DNA of 64,000 nt from Stappia sp. WLB 29 (GTDB taxonomy: Bacteria; Pseudomonadota; Alphaproteobacteria; Rhizobiales; Stappiaceae): positions 186,001 to 250,000 of the forward strand of contig NZ_JALBGD010000007.1 of assembly GCF_023507705.1 (NCBI RefSeq). Reading direction: 5' to 3'. A program made the position numbers and the translations under genes. Every line of letters begins with the position of its first letter. Within the stretch, counting starts at the first letter, position 1. Below are positions 47,267 to 57,535 of the stretch, piece after piece. The notes below the pieces were generated by a model. It was given only the letters and a program-made list of their open reading frames with translations. It was not told the origin of the DNA and did not search any database.

Positions 47267-48130
47267 TCAGAACCCGCGCATCGGGTTTTCCGGTGCGCGC
47301 ACCAGCCAGTTGTCCGGCGACCAGCGGGCGGTCCCGTCGACCAGATGCAACGCATAGGCATGGCGCGAGCGCGGCGAGCGGTTCGGCGCCGAGCGATGCG
47401 GCACCAGGCCGTGCAGCACCACCAGAGTTCCCTTGGGTGCGACCAGCGGCACGTCGCCAGACAGCGGCGTGTCGTCCAGCGGCTCCATCACCAGTGCTTC
47501 GCCATCATAGTGGAAGCGCTGGCGCAGCGGCGCCAGATGCCCGCCCGGCCCGCCGAGCAGGCCGCCATTGGTCTCGTCCGCATCTTCCAGTGCAAACCAG
47601 AAGCCGGTGCAGGACAGCGGCTCGGTGTGCAGGAAGGTTGAATCCTGGTGGCAATTGACCTCTCCGCCGATCTCCGGCGGCTTGAAGATATACATGGACT
47701 GGGCCAGCAGCGGTGCGGCGAGGCCAAGGCTCTTCGCCGTGCGCGCCAGCCGGGGGTCGCGCGAGAAGCGCTCGAACACCGGATCGAGATCGTGCAGCGC
47801 GTGGCCGACCTTGTTGAGCGCCATATGCTTGTCGCGCTGCAGCCGGCCGTCCTCGTCGAACGCCTCCTCCTCGAAGAAGAAGCGGATCTTGTCGCCGCTC
47901 TCGCGGAAATAGCGGTCGCGGGCATGGCTCTGGGCGCCGGTCTCGAAGACGGAGGCATGCTCGTCCGGATCGAAGGCGTCGATCAGTTCGGCCATGCGGG
48001 CCTTCAGCGCATCGCAGTCCTCCGCCGGCTTGTAGCCGGTCAACACGAGGAAGCCGTCCTGCGCGTAGGCTTCCTGCATCTCCGGCGTCAGAACGCCGTC
48101 CCTCGGTGCGGAAAACGACCGTGCGGTCAT
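47267..48130 (-). CDS. PHYHD1-like Fe(II)/2-oxoglutarate dioxygenase (phytanoyl-CoA dioxygenase family)
   Basis: 287 residues. The iron facial triad is visible: His161 and Asp163 in NCHQDSTFLHTEPL, and His245 in LHGLVPHRSAPN; Arg256 in SPRSRHAYALH should bind 2-oxoglutarate. The HQDSTFL-TEP block and the HRS-N-S-RSR-AY end resemble animal PHYHD1 as I remember it, an enzyme without an agreed substrate, more than true phytanoyl-CoA hydroxylases. It is sandwiched between deoB (67 bases) and add (3 bases) in a nucleoside salvage operon, suggesting a nucleoside- or deoxyribose-derived substrate. That is inference. Confidence 0.88.
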   Translation of the reverse strand: MTARSFSAPRDGVLTPEMQEAYAQDGFLVLTGYKPAEDCDALKARMAELIDAFDPDEHASVFETGAQSHARDRYFRESGDKIRFFFEEEAFDEDGRLQRDKHMALNKVGHALHDLDPVFERFSRDPRLARTAKSLGLAAPLLAQSMYIFKPPEIGGEVNCHQDSTFLHTEPLSCTGFWFALEDADETNGGLLGGPGGHLAPLRQRFHYDGEALVMEPLDDTPLSGDVPLVAPKGTLVVLHGLVPHRSAPNRSPRSRHAYALHLVDGTARWSPDNWLVRAPENPMRGF

Positions 48131-48197
48131 GCGCGTCTCCAGTTTCGGGCATCGGCGGTGCCGAGTCGGCCGCTCCAGTCTAGCGGGAGGGTGGCCA

Positions 48198-49418
48198 TCA
48201 GAGGAAGGAGGTCCCGTGGTTTCCCGGCGCCAGCCCCAGATGAGCCGCGATGCTCTCGCCGATATCGGCGAACGTGTCGCGAATGCCGATATCCTTCGGA
48301 TCGCTCCCCTTGAGAAGGCCGATCACCGGCACCCGCTCGCGAGTGTGGTCGGTGCCGCGCCAGGTCGGATCGCAGCCGTGGTCGGCCGTCAGGATCAGCA
48401 GGTCGCCCGGCCGCAGCCGATCCAGCAGTTCCGGCAAACGGCGATCCAGCGCCTCGAGGGCGGCTGCATAGCCCGGCACGTCGCGGCGGTGACCATAAAG
48501 GCTGTCGAAGTCGATATAGTTGGCGAAGATCAGATCTCCCTCGCCGGCTTTGTCCATCGCCTCCAGCGTGCGGTCGAACAGCGCGTCGTTGCCGGCCGCC
48601 TTCAGCACCTCCGACACGCCCTGATGGGCGAAGATGTCGGAGATCTTGCCGACGGTCAGCGTCCTGCGCCCTGCGGCAACGGCACGGTCCAGCAAGGTCG
48701 GCTCCGGCGGCAGCACCGAATAGTCGCGCCGGTTGGCGGTGCGCTCGAAGCCGGACGCGGCATCGCCGACGAAGGGCCGCGCGATCACCCGGCCGATATT
48801 GTAGGGATCGACCAGGCGGCGCACGGTCTCGCAGAGCCGGTAGAGCCGCTCAAGGCCGAAATGCTCCTCATGCGCGGCGATCTGGAAGACGGAATCAGCG
48901 CTGGTGTAACAGATCGGCTTGCCGGTCCGCACATGCTCCTCGCCGAGTTCGGCGATGATCACCGTTCCGGAGGCGTGCATGTCGCCGAGGATGCCGGGCA
49001 GGCCCGCCTCGCGGATGATCGCCTGCGTCAGCTCGGCCGGGAAGGTCGGCACCGTGTCCGGAAAATAGCCCCAGTCGAAGGCGACTGGCACACCGGCGAT
49101 CTCCCAGTGGCCGGACGGCGTGTCCTTGCCCCGAGAGGTCTCGCTCGCGGCGCCGAAGATGCCGATCGGTCCGGCGGATCCGTCCATGCCCTCCGGCACC
49201 TTGCCGGTCGCAAGCTGTGCCGCGCGGGCAAGGCCGAGCGCCGTCAAGTTGGGCAGGGCCAGCGGACCGGAGCGCAAGCCCTCGCGGTCGCCCTCGCCCC
49301 GCATGCAGGCGCTCGCGATATGGCCGAGCGTGTCGGAGCCCTCGTCGCTGAAGCGGGCGGCATCCGGCGCTCCGCCAATACCGAAACTGTCCAAGACGCA
49401 CAGGATCGCGCGTGCCAT
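48198..49418 (-). CDS. deoB: Phosphopentomutase
   Basis: 406 residues, alkaline phosphatase superfamily with two manganese ions. Interconverts (deoxy)ribose 1-phosphate and 5-phosphate, linking the phosphorylases to DeoC and the pentose phosphate pathway. Motifs: [12 protein letters not shown] at the N-terminus, the phospho-accepting Thr in [24 protein letters not shown] and [21 protein letters not shown]. Full length. Confidence 0.95.
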   Translation of the reverse strand: MARAILCVLDSFGIGGAPDAARFSDEGSDTLGHIASACMRGEGDREGLRSGPLALPNLTALGLARAAQLATGKVPEGMDGSAGPIGIFGAASETSRGKDTPSGHWEIAGVPVAFDWGYFPDTVPTFPAELTQAIIREAGLPGILGDMHASGTVIIAELGEEHVRTGKPICYTSADSVFQIAAHEEHFGLERLYRLCETVRRLVDPYNIGRVIARPFVGDAASGFERTANRRDYSVLPPEPTLLDRAVAAGRRTLTVGKISDIFAHQGVSEVLKAAGNDALFDRTLEAMDKAGEGDLIFANYIDFDSLYGHRRDVPGYAAALEALDRRLPELLDRLRPGDLLILTADHGCDPTWRGTDHTRERVPVIGLLKGSDPKDIGIRDTFADIGESIAAHLGLAPGNHGTSFL

Positions 49419-49502
49419 GAGGTTTCCCCCGTCTCTCGTTGCCGAGCGGTTGTGCCCCGCCCCGTTGCAGTTCCGAAACCCGGTTCCCGATCCGGGCCGC
49501 CG

Positions 49503-50825
<1,323 letters not shown>

Positions 50826-50829
50826 GCGG

Positions 50830-51606
50830 TCAATATCCCTTGGCGGTGGTCGGCGCGCGCCCGTCGAGCGCGGCAAGCAGGGCATCGAGCAGGCCGCTCG
50901 CGCCGAAGCGGAAGTGCGAAGCCGCAACCCAGTTGGCCCCGAGAATGCGGTCGGCAATCGCGAGATAGGCCGCCGCATCCTCCACGGTGCGGATGCCGCC
51001 GGCCGGCTTGAAGCCGATTTCCGGGCCGCCCTCGCGGCGGATCTCCTCGATGACGGCGAGCATGATCTCCGCCGCCTCCAGCGTGGCGTTGACCTTTACC
51101 TTGCCGGTCGAGGTCTTGATGAAGTCGGCACCGGCCGAAATCGCCATCAGCGACGCCGCGTGAATGAGCAGCGGGTCGCCGATCTCGCCGGTCTCCAGGA
51201 TGACCTTCAGCAGCCGGTCGCCGCAGGCCTCGCGCACCTTACGGATCTGGGTCTCGGCAAAACCGCGCCGGCCGTCCAGAAAGGCGCGGTAAGGCATGAC
51301 GAGGTCGATCTCGTCGGCACCGTCGGCAATTGCCTGGCGGGTCTCGGCAATCACGGCCAGCGTATCGTCGCCGCCTTGCGGGAAGTTGACCACGGTCGCA
51401 ATGCGAACGCCGGAGCCGGCGAGCAGGCTTGCGGCCTGGACAATGAAGCGCGGCCAGATGCAGACCGCCGCGACGGGGCCATGGGGCGTGACCGCGCGGG
51501 CGCAGAGCGTATCGATGTCGGCGGTGGTGCAGGTCTCGTCCAGATTGGTCAGGTCGACCAGCGGCAGAGCGCGCTGCGCCACCTCGGCAGGTGTCATGTC
51601 AGGCAT
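50830..51606 (-). CDS. deoC: Deoxyribose-phosphate aldolase
   Basis: 258 residues from [11 protein letters not shown] (ATG 51606; a TTG at 51612 is possible). It splits deoxyribose 5-phosphate into glyceraldehyde 3-phosphate and acetaldehyde. The Schiff-base Lys is in [11 protein letters not shown], the second Lys in [10 protein letters not shown] and the Asp in [10 protein letters not shown]. Its start overlaps the purine phosphorylase stop by 8 bases. No acetaldehyde dehydrogenase is visible in the locus. Confidence 0.95.
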   Translation of the reverse strand: MPDMTPAEVAQRALPLVDLTNLDETCTTADIDTLCARAVTPHGPVAAVCIWPRFIVQAASLLAGSGVRIATVVNFPQGGDDTLAVIAETRQAIADGADEIDLVMPYRAFLDGRRGFAETQIRKVREACGDRLLKVILETGEIGDPLLIHAASLMAISAGADFIKTSTGKVKVNATLEAAEIMLAVIEEIRREGGPEIGFKPAGGIRTVEDAAAYLAIADRILGANWVAASHFRFGASGLLDALLAALDGRAPTTAKGY

Positions 51607-52411
51607 TTCCAAGATCCTTGACGAAGCGGCGGATCAGCCGCTTCAGCGCGTCGACGGCCATCAGTGCCGTCGACTTGGTTTCCTCGTGCGACAAGCCGTG
51701 CGCCTGCAGGCCGGCGCCATAGTTGGTGATGGTGGAGATCGCGGCAACGCGCAGGCCGAGATAGCGGGCGAGGATCACTTCCGGCACCGTCGACATGCCG
51801 ACCGCGTCCGCGCCCAAGAGCTTTGCCATGCGGATTTCCGCCGGCGTCTCGAACGAGGGGCCGGAGAACCACATGTAGACGCCTTCGCCGAGCGCGATCT
51901 CCTCTTCCGCTGCGAGCGCCTTGAGACGCGCGCGAAGGTCGGGATCGTAGGCGGCGCTCATGTCGAGAAAGCGGCGGTCGCTTTCCTCGCCGATCAAGGG
52001 ATTGAGGCCGGACCAGTTGATGTGGTCGCTGATCAGCATCGGCGTGCCCGGCGCGAACTCTTCGCGCAGGGACCCAGCCGCATTGGTCAGCAGCAGCGTG
52101 TCGCAGCCGAGCGCCTTCAGCGTCTCCAGCGGCGTGCGCATGACATCGGCGCCGCCGCCCTCATAGTAGTGGGCGCGGCCGGACAGGACGACCACCGGCA
52201 CATCGCCGAGGCGACCGGCGACGAGTTCGCTGCCATGCGAGGAGACCGAGGAGACGGGAAAGCCCGTCAGCTTGGAATAGGGAATGCGCACGGCATCCTC
52301 GACCTCGTCGGCCAGTTGGCCGAGGCCCGAGCCCAGCACCATTCCGACGCGGTAATCGCCGGGTCTTGCGGCGCGGACCATCTCCGCGCATTCCGGCCCG
52401 TAGCCGCTCAT
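51599..52411 (-). CDS. Purine-nucleoside phosphorylase, trimeric class
   Basis: 270 residues (punA/deoD-2 type). Phosphorolysis of inosine and guanosine and their deoxy forms. Motifs: MVLGSGLGQLAD, the phosphate-binding GRAHYYEGG, LTNAAGSL, the purine-site Glu in FSGPSFETPAEIR, VGMSTVPEV, and the Asn in TITNYGAG, which favours 6-oxopurines. The start overlaps the cdd stop by 4 bases and its end overlaps deoC, a tightly coupled unit. Confidence 0.94.
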   Translation of the reverse strand: MSGYGPECAEMVRAARPGDYRVGMVLGSGLGQLADEVEDAVRIPYSKLTGFPVSSVSSHGSELVAGRLGDVPVVVLSGRAHYYEGGGADVMRTPLETLKALGCDTLLLTNAAGSLREEFAPGTPMLISDHINWSGLNPLIGEESDRRFLDMSAAYDPDLRARLKALAAEEEIALGEGVYMWFSGPSFETPAEIRMAKLLGADAVGMSTVPEVILARYLGLRVAAISTITNYGAGLQAHGLSHEETKSTALMAVDALKRLIRRFVKDLGNA

Positions 52412-52818
52412 ATGTCCCTCTCCTCGTCATGGAGAACGAACCGGGCCGGCAGCAGTTCCGTCATGGTCAGCGTGCGGCGCAGGCCGGTGTCGTCGCAGAT
52501 GTGAACCGGCACATCGTCGCCGGCGAATTCGGCAAGTCTCTGGCGGCAACCGCCGCAGGGGGTGCACAGAGCCGCCTTTGCGGTCACCAGTACCTCGACC
52601 ACATCGCCCGGCCGGCCGCCAGCGGACACCATGGCGCCCAGCGCACTGGTCTCGGCACACCAGCCTTCCGGAAAGCTTGCATTTTCAACGTTGCAGCCGG
52701 CGAAGATACGCCCGTCGCGGGTGGCGAGGGCAGCGCCGACGCGAAAGCCTGAGTATTTCGCATGCGCATTCTCGCGGGCCGCACTGGCGGCGGCAAACAA
52801 CTCGTCGAAACGGCTCAT
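52408..52818 (-). CDS. cdd: Cytidine deaminase
   Basis: 136 residues from MSRFDELFAAAS. Zinc enzyme giving uridine or deoxyuridine. YSGFRVGAALATRDG, the catalytic CNVENASFPEGWCAETSA and the zinc pair PCGGCRQRLAEF are intact; homotetrameric short form. It follows the permease by 22 bases. Confidence 0.95.
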   Translation of the reverse strand: MSRFDELFAAASAARENAHAKYSGFRVGAALATRDGRIFAGCNVENASFPEGWCAETSALGAMVSAGGRPGDVVEVLVTAKAALCTPCGGCRQRLAEFAGDDVPVHICDDTGLRRTLTMTELLPARFVLHDEERDI

Positions 52819-52840
52819 GTCGTCCTCGTTGCCGGTGCGC

Positions 52841-53809
52841 TCAGCTGCGTTCCTTGACATAGGCGGTGCCGCCGGCGCGCGGCGGGACCGCCTTGCCGAT
52901 GAACCCGGCAAGCAGCACCACAGTCAGGATATAGGGAAGGGCCTGGATCGCCTGCACCGGAACCTCGCCGATGCCCGGCACCTGTTGGCCCTGCAGGCGG
53001 ATCGCCACCGCATCGAGGAACCCGAAGAGCAGGCAGGCGAACATCACCGGCACCGGCTTCCACTTGGCGAAGATCAGCGCTGCGAGAGCGATGAAGCCCT
53101 TGCCGGCCGTCATGTTGGCGATGAAGCTCGCCGACTGGCCGATGGACAGATAGGTGCCGGCAAAGCCGCACAGGATGCCCGTGCAGATCACCGCGCGATA
53201 GCGCAGCCAGGTAACCGAGATGCCCGCCGTATCGACCGCGCCGGGATTCTCGCCCACAGCGCGCAGGCGCAAGCCGAACCGGGTGCGATACAGCACCCAC
53301 CAGGAAAAGGGCACGGCAAGGAAGGCGGCGTAGACGAGGATGTTGTGGCCGGACAGGAGTTCCGAATAGAGCCCGCCGATCACCGGGACATCACGCAGTT
53401 CCGCGGCGAAGGGCCATGTGACATCGCCGAAGCGGGCGTCTCCCGTTACCGACGGCGTGCGTCCGCCCTGGCCGAACCAGGCCTGACCGAGCAGCGCCGT
53501 CAGGCCCATTGCCAGGAAGTTGATGGCGACGCCGGAGACGATCTGGTTGCCGCGATTGGTGATGCAGGCAAAGCCGTGCACCAGCGCCAGCGCCACCGAG
53601 ACGAGAATCCCGGCGCCAAGTCCGGTCCAGGCAGACCCGCTGAGCGCTGCCGCCGTGCCGGCAGCAAAGGCCGCGCCCAGCATCTTGCCTTCCAGTCCGA
53701 TGTCGAAAATGCCCGAACGCTCGGAATAAAGCCCGGCAAGGGCCGCCAGCAGCAGCGGCGTGGATAGGCGTGCGGTGCTGTCGAGCACGAAGATCAGGGT
53801 TTCGAACAT
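52841..53809 (-). CDS. ABC transporter permease, nucleoside type (second permease)
   Basis: 322 residues from MFETLIFVLD, with eight to nine hydrophobic segments. BPD_transp_2 family: SERSGIFDIGLEGKMLGAA, IVSGVAINFLAMGLTALLG and RFGLRLRAVGENPGAVDTAG (the cytoplasmic loop contacting the ATPase). With the adjacent permease it forms a heterodimer. This arrangement with BMP binding proteins is known for nucleoside importers (Bmp-NupABC type). Confidence 0.92.
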   Translation of the reverse strand: MFETLIFVLDSTARLSTPLLLAALAGLYSERSGIFDIGLEGKMLGAAFAAGTAAALSGSAWTGLGAGILVSVALALVHGFACITNRGNQIVSGVAINFLAMGLTALLGQAWFGQGGRTPSVTGDARFGDVTWPFAAELRDVPVIGGLYSELLSGHNILVYAAFLAVPFSWWVLYRTRFGLRLRAVGENPGAVDTAGISVTWLRYRAVICTGILCGFAGTYLSIGQSASFIANMTAGKGFIALAALIFAKWKPVPVMFACLLFGFLDAVAIRLQGQQVPGIGEVPVQAIQALPYILTVVLLAGFIGKAVPPRAGGTAYVKERS

Positions 53810-53822
53810 CTCTCCCCTCCCC

Positions 53823-54929
53823 TCACGCGGCCGGAGCCGGCCGGGCGGCCAGCACCCCGAAGATTCGCAGCAGCGCCGGGCGGAACATGTGCTCCAGCGC
53901 ACCGGCGAACAGGATCACCAGCCCCTGGATGACGACAATCATGTCACGGGTGATCGTCGGCATCTCGAAGGCCAGTTCCGCACCGCCCTGGTAGAGCATG
54001 CCGAACAGGACTGCGGCGAAGACGATACCGACCGGATGCGCACGCCCCATCAGCGCGACCGCGATGCCGACGAAGCCGTAGCCGGACACGAACTCGATCA
54101 GCAGCCGGTGCTGCGAACCCATGATCTCGTTGATCGCCATCATGCCCGCAAGGCCGCCGGACATCAGCATGGTGACGACCGTGATGCGCAACGGCGAAAT
54201 GCCGGCATAAACGGCGGCGACGGGATTGGCGCCGAAGGTGCGGATCTCGTAACCGAGCCGGGTGCGCCAGACGACGATCCACACCAGAAGGCAGGCGGCG
54301 AGCGCCAGCAGGAAGGAGAAATTCACCGGCGCGGATCCGAAATCGGTGCCGGGCAGCACATCCTGGAGCAGCGGCAGGCGGCCGCCGCTCTCGAAGGTTC
54401 GGGTTTCCGGCTGCATCGACCCGCGCTTCGACAGGAGGTTGACCAGCAGGTAGACCATCAGCGAGGCGGCGATGAAGTTGAACATGATCGTGGTGATCAC
54501 GACGTGGCTGCCGCGCTTGGCCTGCAGGATCGCCGGAATGAAGGCCCAGGCCGCGCCGAAGGCGGCCGCGCCCAGCACCGCGAAGGGCAGCGTCACCCAC
54601 CAGGGCACGTAGCGGTCGAGTGCCAGACAGGCGAGCGCAACGCCGAGACCGCCGAGATACGCCTGCCCCTCGCCGCCGATGTTGAAGAGGCCGGCGTGGA
54701 AGGCGATGGCCACCGCAAGGCCGGTGAAGATGAAGTTGGTCGCGTAGAACAGGGTGAAGCCGATGCCCTCGTTCCTGCCGAGAGAGCCCCAGACCAGGAC
54801 CTTGACCGCCTCGACCGGGTTCTCGCCGATCAGGAGCACCACCAGGCCCGAGACCAGAAAAGCGGCCGCGACATTGAGCGCCGGCATCAGTCCGTAGTCG
54901 ACCCAGCGCGGAAGCTGTCCCGCCGTCAT
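53823..54929 (-). CDS. ABC transporter permease, nucleoside type (first permease)
   Basis: 368 residues with about ten hydrophobic segments. IAFHAGLFNIGGEGQAYLGG, VVITTIMFNFIAASLMVYLL and YEIRTFGANPVAAVYAGI are typical of the larger partner in BMP-linked nucleoside importers. Start overlaps the ATPase stop by 4 bases; the second permease begins 13 bases after its stop. Confidence 0.92.
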   Translation of the reverse strand: MTAGQLPRWVDYGLMPALNVAAAFLVSGLVVLLIGENPVEAVKVLVWGSLGRNEGIGFTLFYATNFIFTGLAVAIAFHAGLFNIGGEGQAYLGGLGVALACLALDRYVPWWVTLPFAVLGAAAFGAAWAFIPAILQAKRGSHVVITTIMFNFIAASLMVYLLVNLLSKRGSMQPETRTFESGGRLPLLQDVLPGTDFGSAPVNFSFLLALAACLLVWIVVWRTRLGYEIRTFGANPVAAVYAGISPLRITVVTMLMSGGLAGMMAINEIMGSQHRLLIEFVSGYGFVGIAVALMGRAHPVGIVFAAVLFGMLYQGGAELAFEMPTITRDMIVVIQGLVILFAGALEHMFRPALLRIFGVLAARPAPAA

Positions 54930-56464
54930 TCTGCCGCCTCCTGTCCGCTGGCGCCCGCCATCAGCAGGCCCAACTCGCTTTCCGCCGTTTCCGGCGCGCG
55001 CTCTCCGACCACCTGGCCGTCGAACATGACGAGCACCCGGTCGGCTAGCGCCCGGATCTCGTCGAGCTCCACCGAGACCAGCAGGACGCCCTTGCCCGCG
55101 TCGCGCAGGGCGACGATACGCTTGTGAATGAACTCGATGGCGCCGATGTCGACACCGCGCGTCGGCTGGCCGACGAGCAGGATGACCGGATCGCGCTCGA
55201 TCTCGCGCGCCAGCACGATCTTCTGCTGGTTGCCGCCGGAGAAATTGGCGGTCTTCAGCATGCAGTCGGCCGGGCGGATGTCGTATTTCTCGATCTCCGT
55301 TTTCGCGGCGTTGCGAATGCGGTCGAAATCGAGGAAGGGGCCGCGCCCATAGGTAGGGTCGCGGTGATAGCCGAGAATGGCGTTCTCGCATTCGGGAAAG
55401 CGCGTCACCAGCCCCATGCGATGGCGATCTTCGGGCACATGCGCGAGCCCGAGCCCGCGCATGGCGGCAGGGTCGGTTCCGGCGCGCGCAAGATCCACCC
55501 GCGTCCCGTCGACCGTGACGATGCCCGACGTCACCGCACGGATGCCGGCGATCGCTTCCAGCAGCTCGGACTGGCCGTTGCCGGAAACGCCGGCAATGCC
55601 GACGATCTCGCCGGCCCGCACCTCCAGCGAGACGTTGCGCACGACATCGACGCCGCGCGTATCGCGCACTGTCAGGTTCTCCACCGTCAGCACCGGACGC
55701 CCGGGCTGGGGCGGTCCCTTCTCGACTTCCAGCAGGACACGGCGGCCGACCATCAGCTCGGCAAGCTCGCCCATCGAGGTCTTGGAAGTCTGGCGGGTGG
55801 CGACGATCTCGCCGCGCCGCATGACGGAGACCTCGTCCGTCACCGCCATGATCTCGCGCAGCTTGTGGGTGATCAGCAGCACTGTCTTTCCCTCGTCGCG
55901 CAGCACGCGAAGGATGCGGAAGAGGTGATCGGCCTCCGCCGGGGTCAGGACGCCGGTCGGCTCGTCCAGGATCAGGATGTCGGCGCTGCGGAACAGCGCC
56001 TTGAGAATTTCCACCCGCTGCTGCAAGCCGACGGGAAGGTCCTCGATCAGCGCGTCTGGGTCGACCTTGAGATCATAGTCAGCAGCAAGGCGCTTCAGCT
56101 CGGCCCGCGCCCTGGACACGCCGCCGGCAAGCAGCGCGCCGCCCTCGGCGCCGAGAATGACATTCTCCAGAACGGTGAAGTTCTCCACCAGCATGAAGTG
56201 CTGGTGGACCATACCGATACCCAGCGCGATTGCCGCCTGGCTGGAGGGAATGGATACAGGCTTGCCGTCGACGCGGATCTCGCCGGAATCCGCATGATAG
56301 AAGCCGTAGAGAATCGACATCAGCGTCGACTTTCCGGCGCCGTTCTCGCCGACGATCCCGTGGATCGAGCCTTTGCGGACCTTCAGATGGATGTCCTTGT
56401 TGGCGTGCACCTGTCCGAAGCGCTTGTCGACGCCAACGAGTTCGATGGCAAGCTGGTCGCTCAC
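54926..56464 (-). CDS. Nucleoside ABC transporter ATP-binding protein (two domains)
   Basis: 512 residues from a GTG at 56464 that overlaps the upstream stop. Two ABC domains in tandem. The first is complete: GENGAGKSTLMS, signature-like LPVGLQQRVEIL, Walker B ILILDEPTGVLTPAE. The second is degenerate: GVSGNGQSEL replaces Walker A and LLVGQPTRGVD replaces Walker B, with signature FSGGNQQKIVLAREI. This asymmetry is usual for RbsA/NupO-type importers. Confidence 0.93.
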   Translation of the reverse strand: MSDQLAIELVGVDKRFGQVHANKDIHLKVRKGSIHGIVGENGAGKSTLMSILYGFYHADSGEIRVDGKPVSIPSSQAAIALGIGMVHQHFMLVENFTVLENVILGAEGGALLAGGVSRARAELKRLAADYDLKVDPDALIEDLPVGLQQRVEILKALFRSADILILDEPTGVLTPAEADHLFRILRVLRDEGKTVLLITHKLREIMAVTDEVSVMRRGEIVATRQTSKTSMGELAELMVGRRVLLEVEKGPPQPGRPVLTVENLTVRDTRGVDVVRNVSLEVRAGEIVGIAGVSGNGQSELLEAIAGIRAVTSGIVTVDGTRVDLARAGTDPAAMRGLGLAHVPEDRHRMGLVTRFPECENAILGYHRDPTYGRGPFLDFDRIRNAAKTEIEKYDIRPADCMLKTANFSGGNQQKIVLAREIERDPVILLVGQPTRGVDIGAIEFIHKRIVALRDAGKGVLLVSVELDEIRALADRVLVMFDGQVVGERAPETAESELGLLMAGASGQEAAE

Positions 56465-57456
56465 AGCGGGCACTCCCCGTCGCTGGCCGCGTCGTGCACG
56501 ATGATCGTGCCGTCGGCGATCCTGGCGGCTGCCTCGCCGGCCGCCGCCTCCATCTGCGCGGTGACGAGCGCGCGGTTGTTGTCGTCGATCACCCAGTCCA
56601 TACCGCCCTCCGCAAGGCCCAGCACCTCGATGCCGGCACTCCACGTGCCCGCCTGCGCATCGGCAAAATTGCGGTAGACGGCGACATCCACGCGCTTGCG
56701 GATCGAGGTGAGGATGCGGCCCGGGTGGAGGCCGTTCTGGTTGCTGTCGGTGCCGATGCCGAGGACGCCGGCATCGGCCACGGCCTGGAGGACCCCGATG
56801 CCGGTGCCCCCGGCCGCCTGAATGATCACATCGGCGCCGCGATTGATCTGGCCGCGCGCAAGCTCAGCGCCGCGGGCTGGATCGGCAAAGGCCGCCGGCG
56901 TATCGCCGGTCATGTTGAACAGGACGCGGGTGCCGGGAGAAACGGATGCCGCCCCCTGCCGGTAGCCGCAGAGAAACCGGCGGATGATCGGGATGTCCAT
57001 GCCGCCGACAAAACCGATGGTCCCGGTTTTCGACGCCATCGCCGCCAGCAGGCCGGCGATATATGAGCCTTCATGCTCGCGGAAGACGACCGAGCGCACA
57101 TTGGGAGCCTCGACCATCATGTCGACGATGGAGAAATTCGTCTGCGGGAAGTCCCTTGCCGCGGCCGCGACGGCAGCAGCCTGATTGTAGCCGATAGCAA
57201 CGACCGGCTCCGCGCCGCGCGCAGCAAAGCCGCGCAACGCCTGCAGGCTGTCGGCATCGCGAGCGATCTCGAAATCCCGATAGGGTTCCCCGGTCTCGGA
57301 AGCGAACCGCTCGGCGCCGCGAAAGGCAGCCTCGTTGAACGAACCGTCGAACTTGCCGCCGACGGAATAGACCAGGGCCGGTTCACCCATGGCGGGTGTC
57401 GCGACAAGGCCTGCCGCAAGGGCGAGAATCGCAACGGTTTTCAGGATAGACGTCAT
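56461..57456 (-). CDS. BMP-family nucleoside-binding protein (second paralogue)
   Basis: 331 residues from ATG 57456 (a GTG lies at 57459). Signal peptide ends near ATPAMG. BMP/PnrA-type periplasmic binding protein: GGKFDGSFNEAAFRGAERF, VFREHEGSYIAGLLAAMAS, IGFVGGMDIPIIRRF and GIGTDSNQNGLHPGRIL. Only two cysteines, Cys163 (FLCGYRQG) and Cys329 near the C-terminus, both shared with its neighbour, so a disulfide is likely. More divergent and less Lys-rich than the first copy. Its stop overlaps the ATPase start. Confidence 0.93.
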   Translation of the reverse strand: MTSILKTVAILALAAGLVATPAMGEPALVYSVGGKFDGSFNEAAFRGAERFASETGEPYRDFEIARDADSLQALRGFAARGAEPVVAIGYNQAAAVAAAARDFPQTNFSIVDMMVEAPNVRSVVFREHEGSYIAGLLAAMASKTGTIGFVGGMDIPIIRRFLCGYRQGAASVSPGTRVLFNMTGDTPAAFADPARGAELARGQINRGADVIIQAAGGTGIGVLQAVADAGVLGIGTDSNQNGLHPGRILTSIRKRVDVAVYRNFADAQAGTWSAGIEVLGLAEGGMDWVIDDNNRALVTAQMEAAAGEAAARIADGTIIVHDAASDGECPL

Positions 57457-57535
57457 CACCGCTGTTCCGCGTCGCTCGCCCCGCCGCGCGAGGCAGCGCG
57501 CGCTGCGGACGAAGCCCGCAGCGCGCCTTCTCCCG

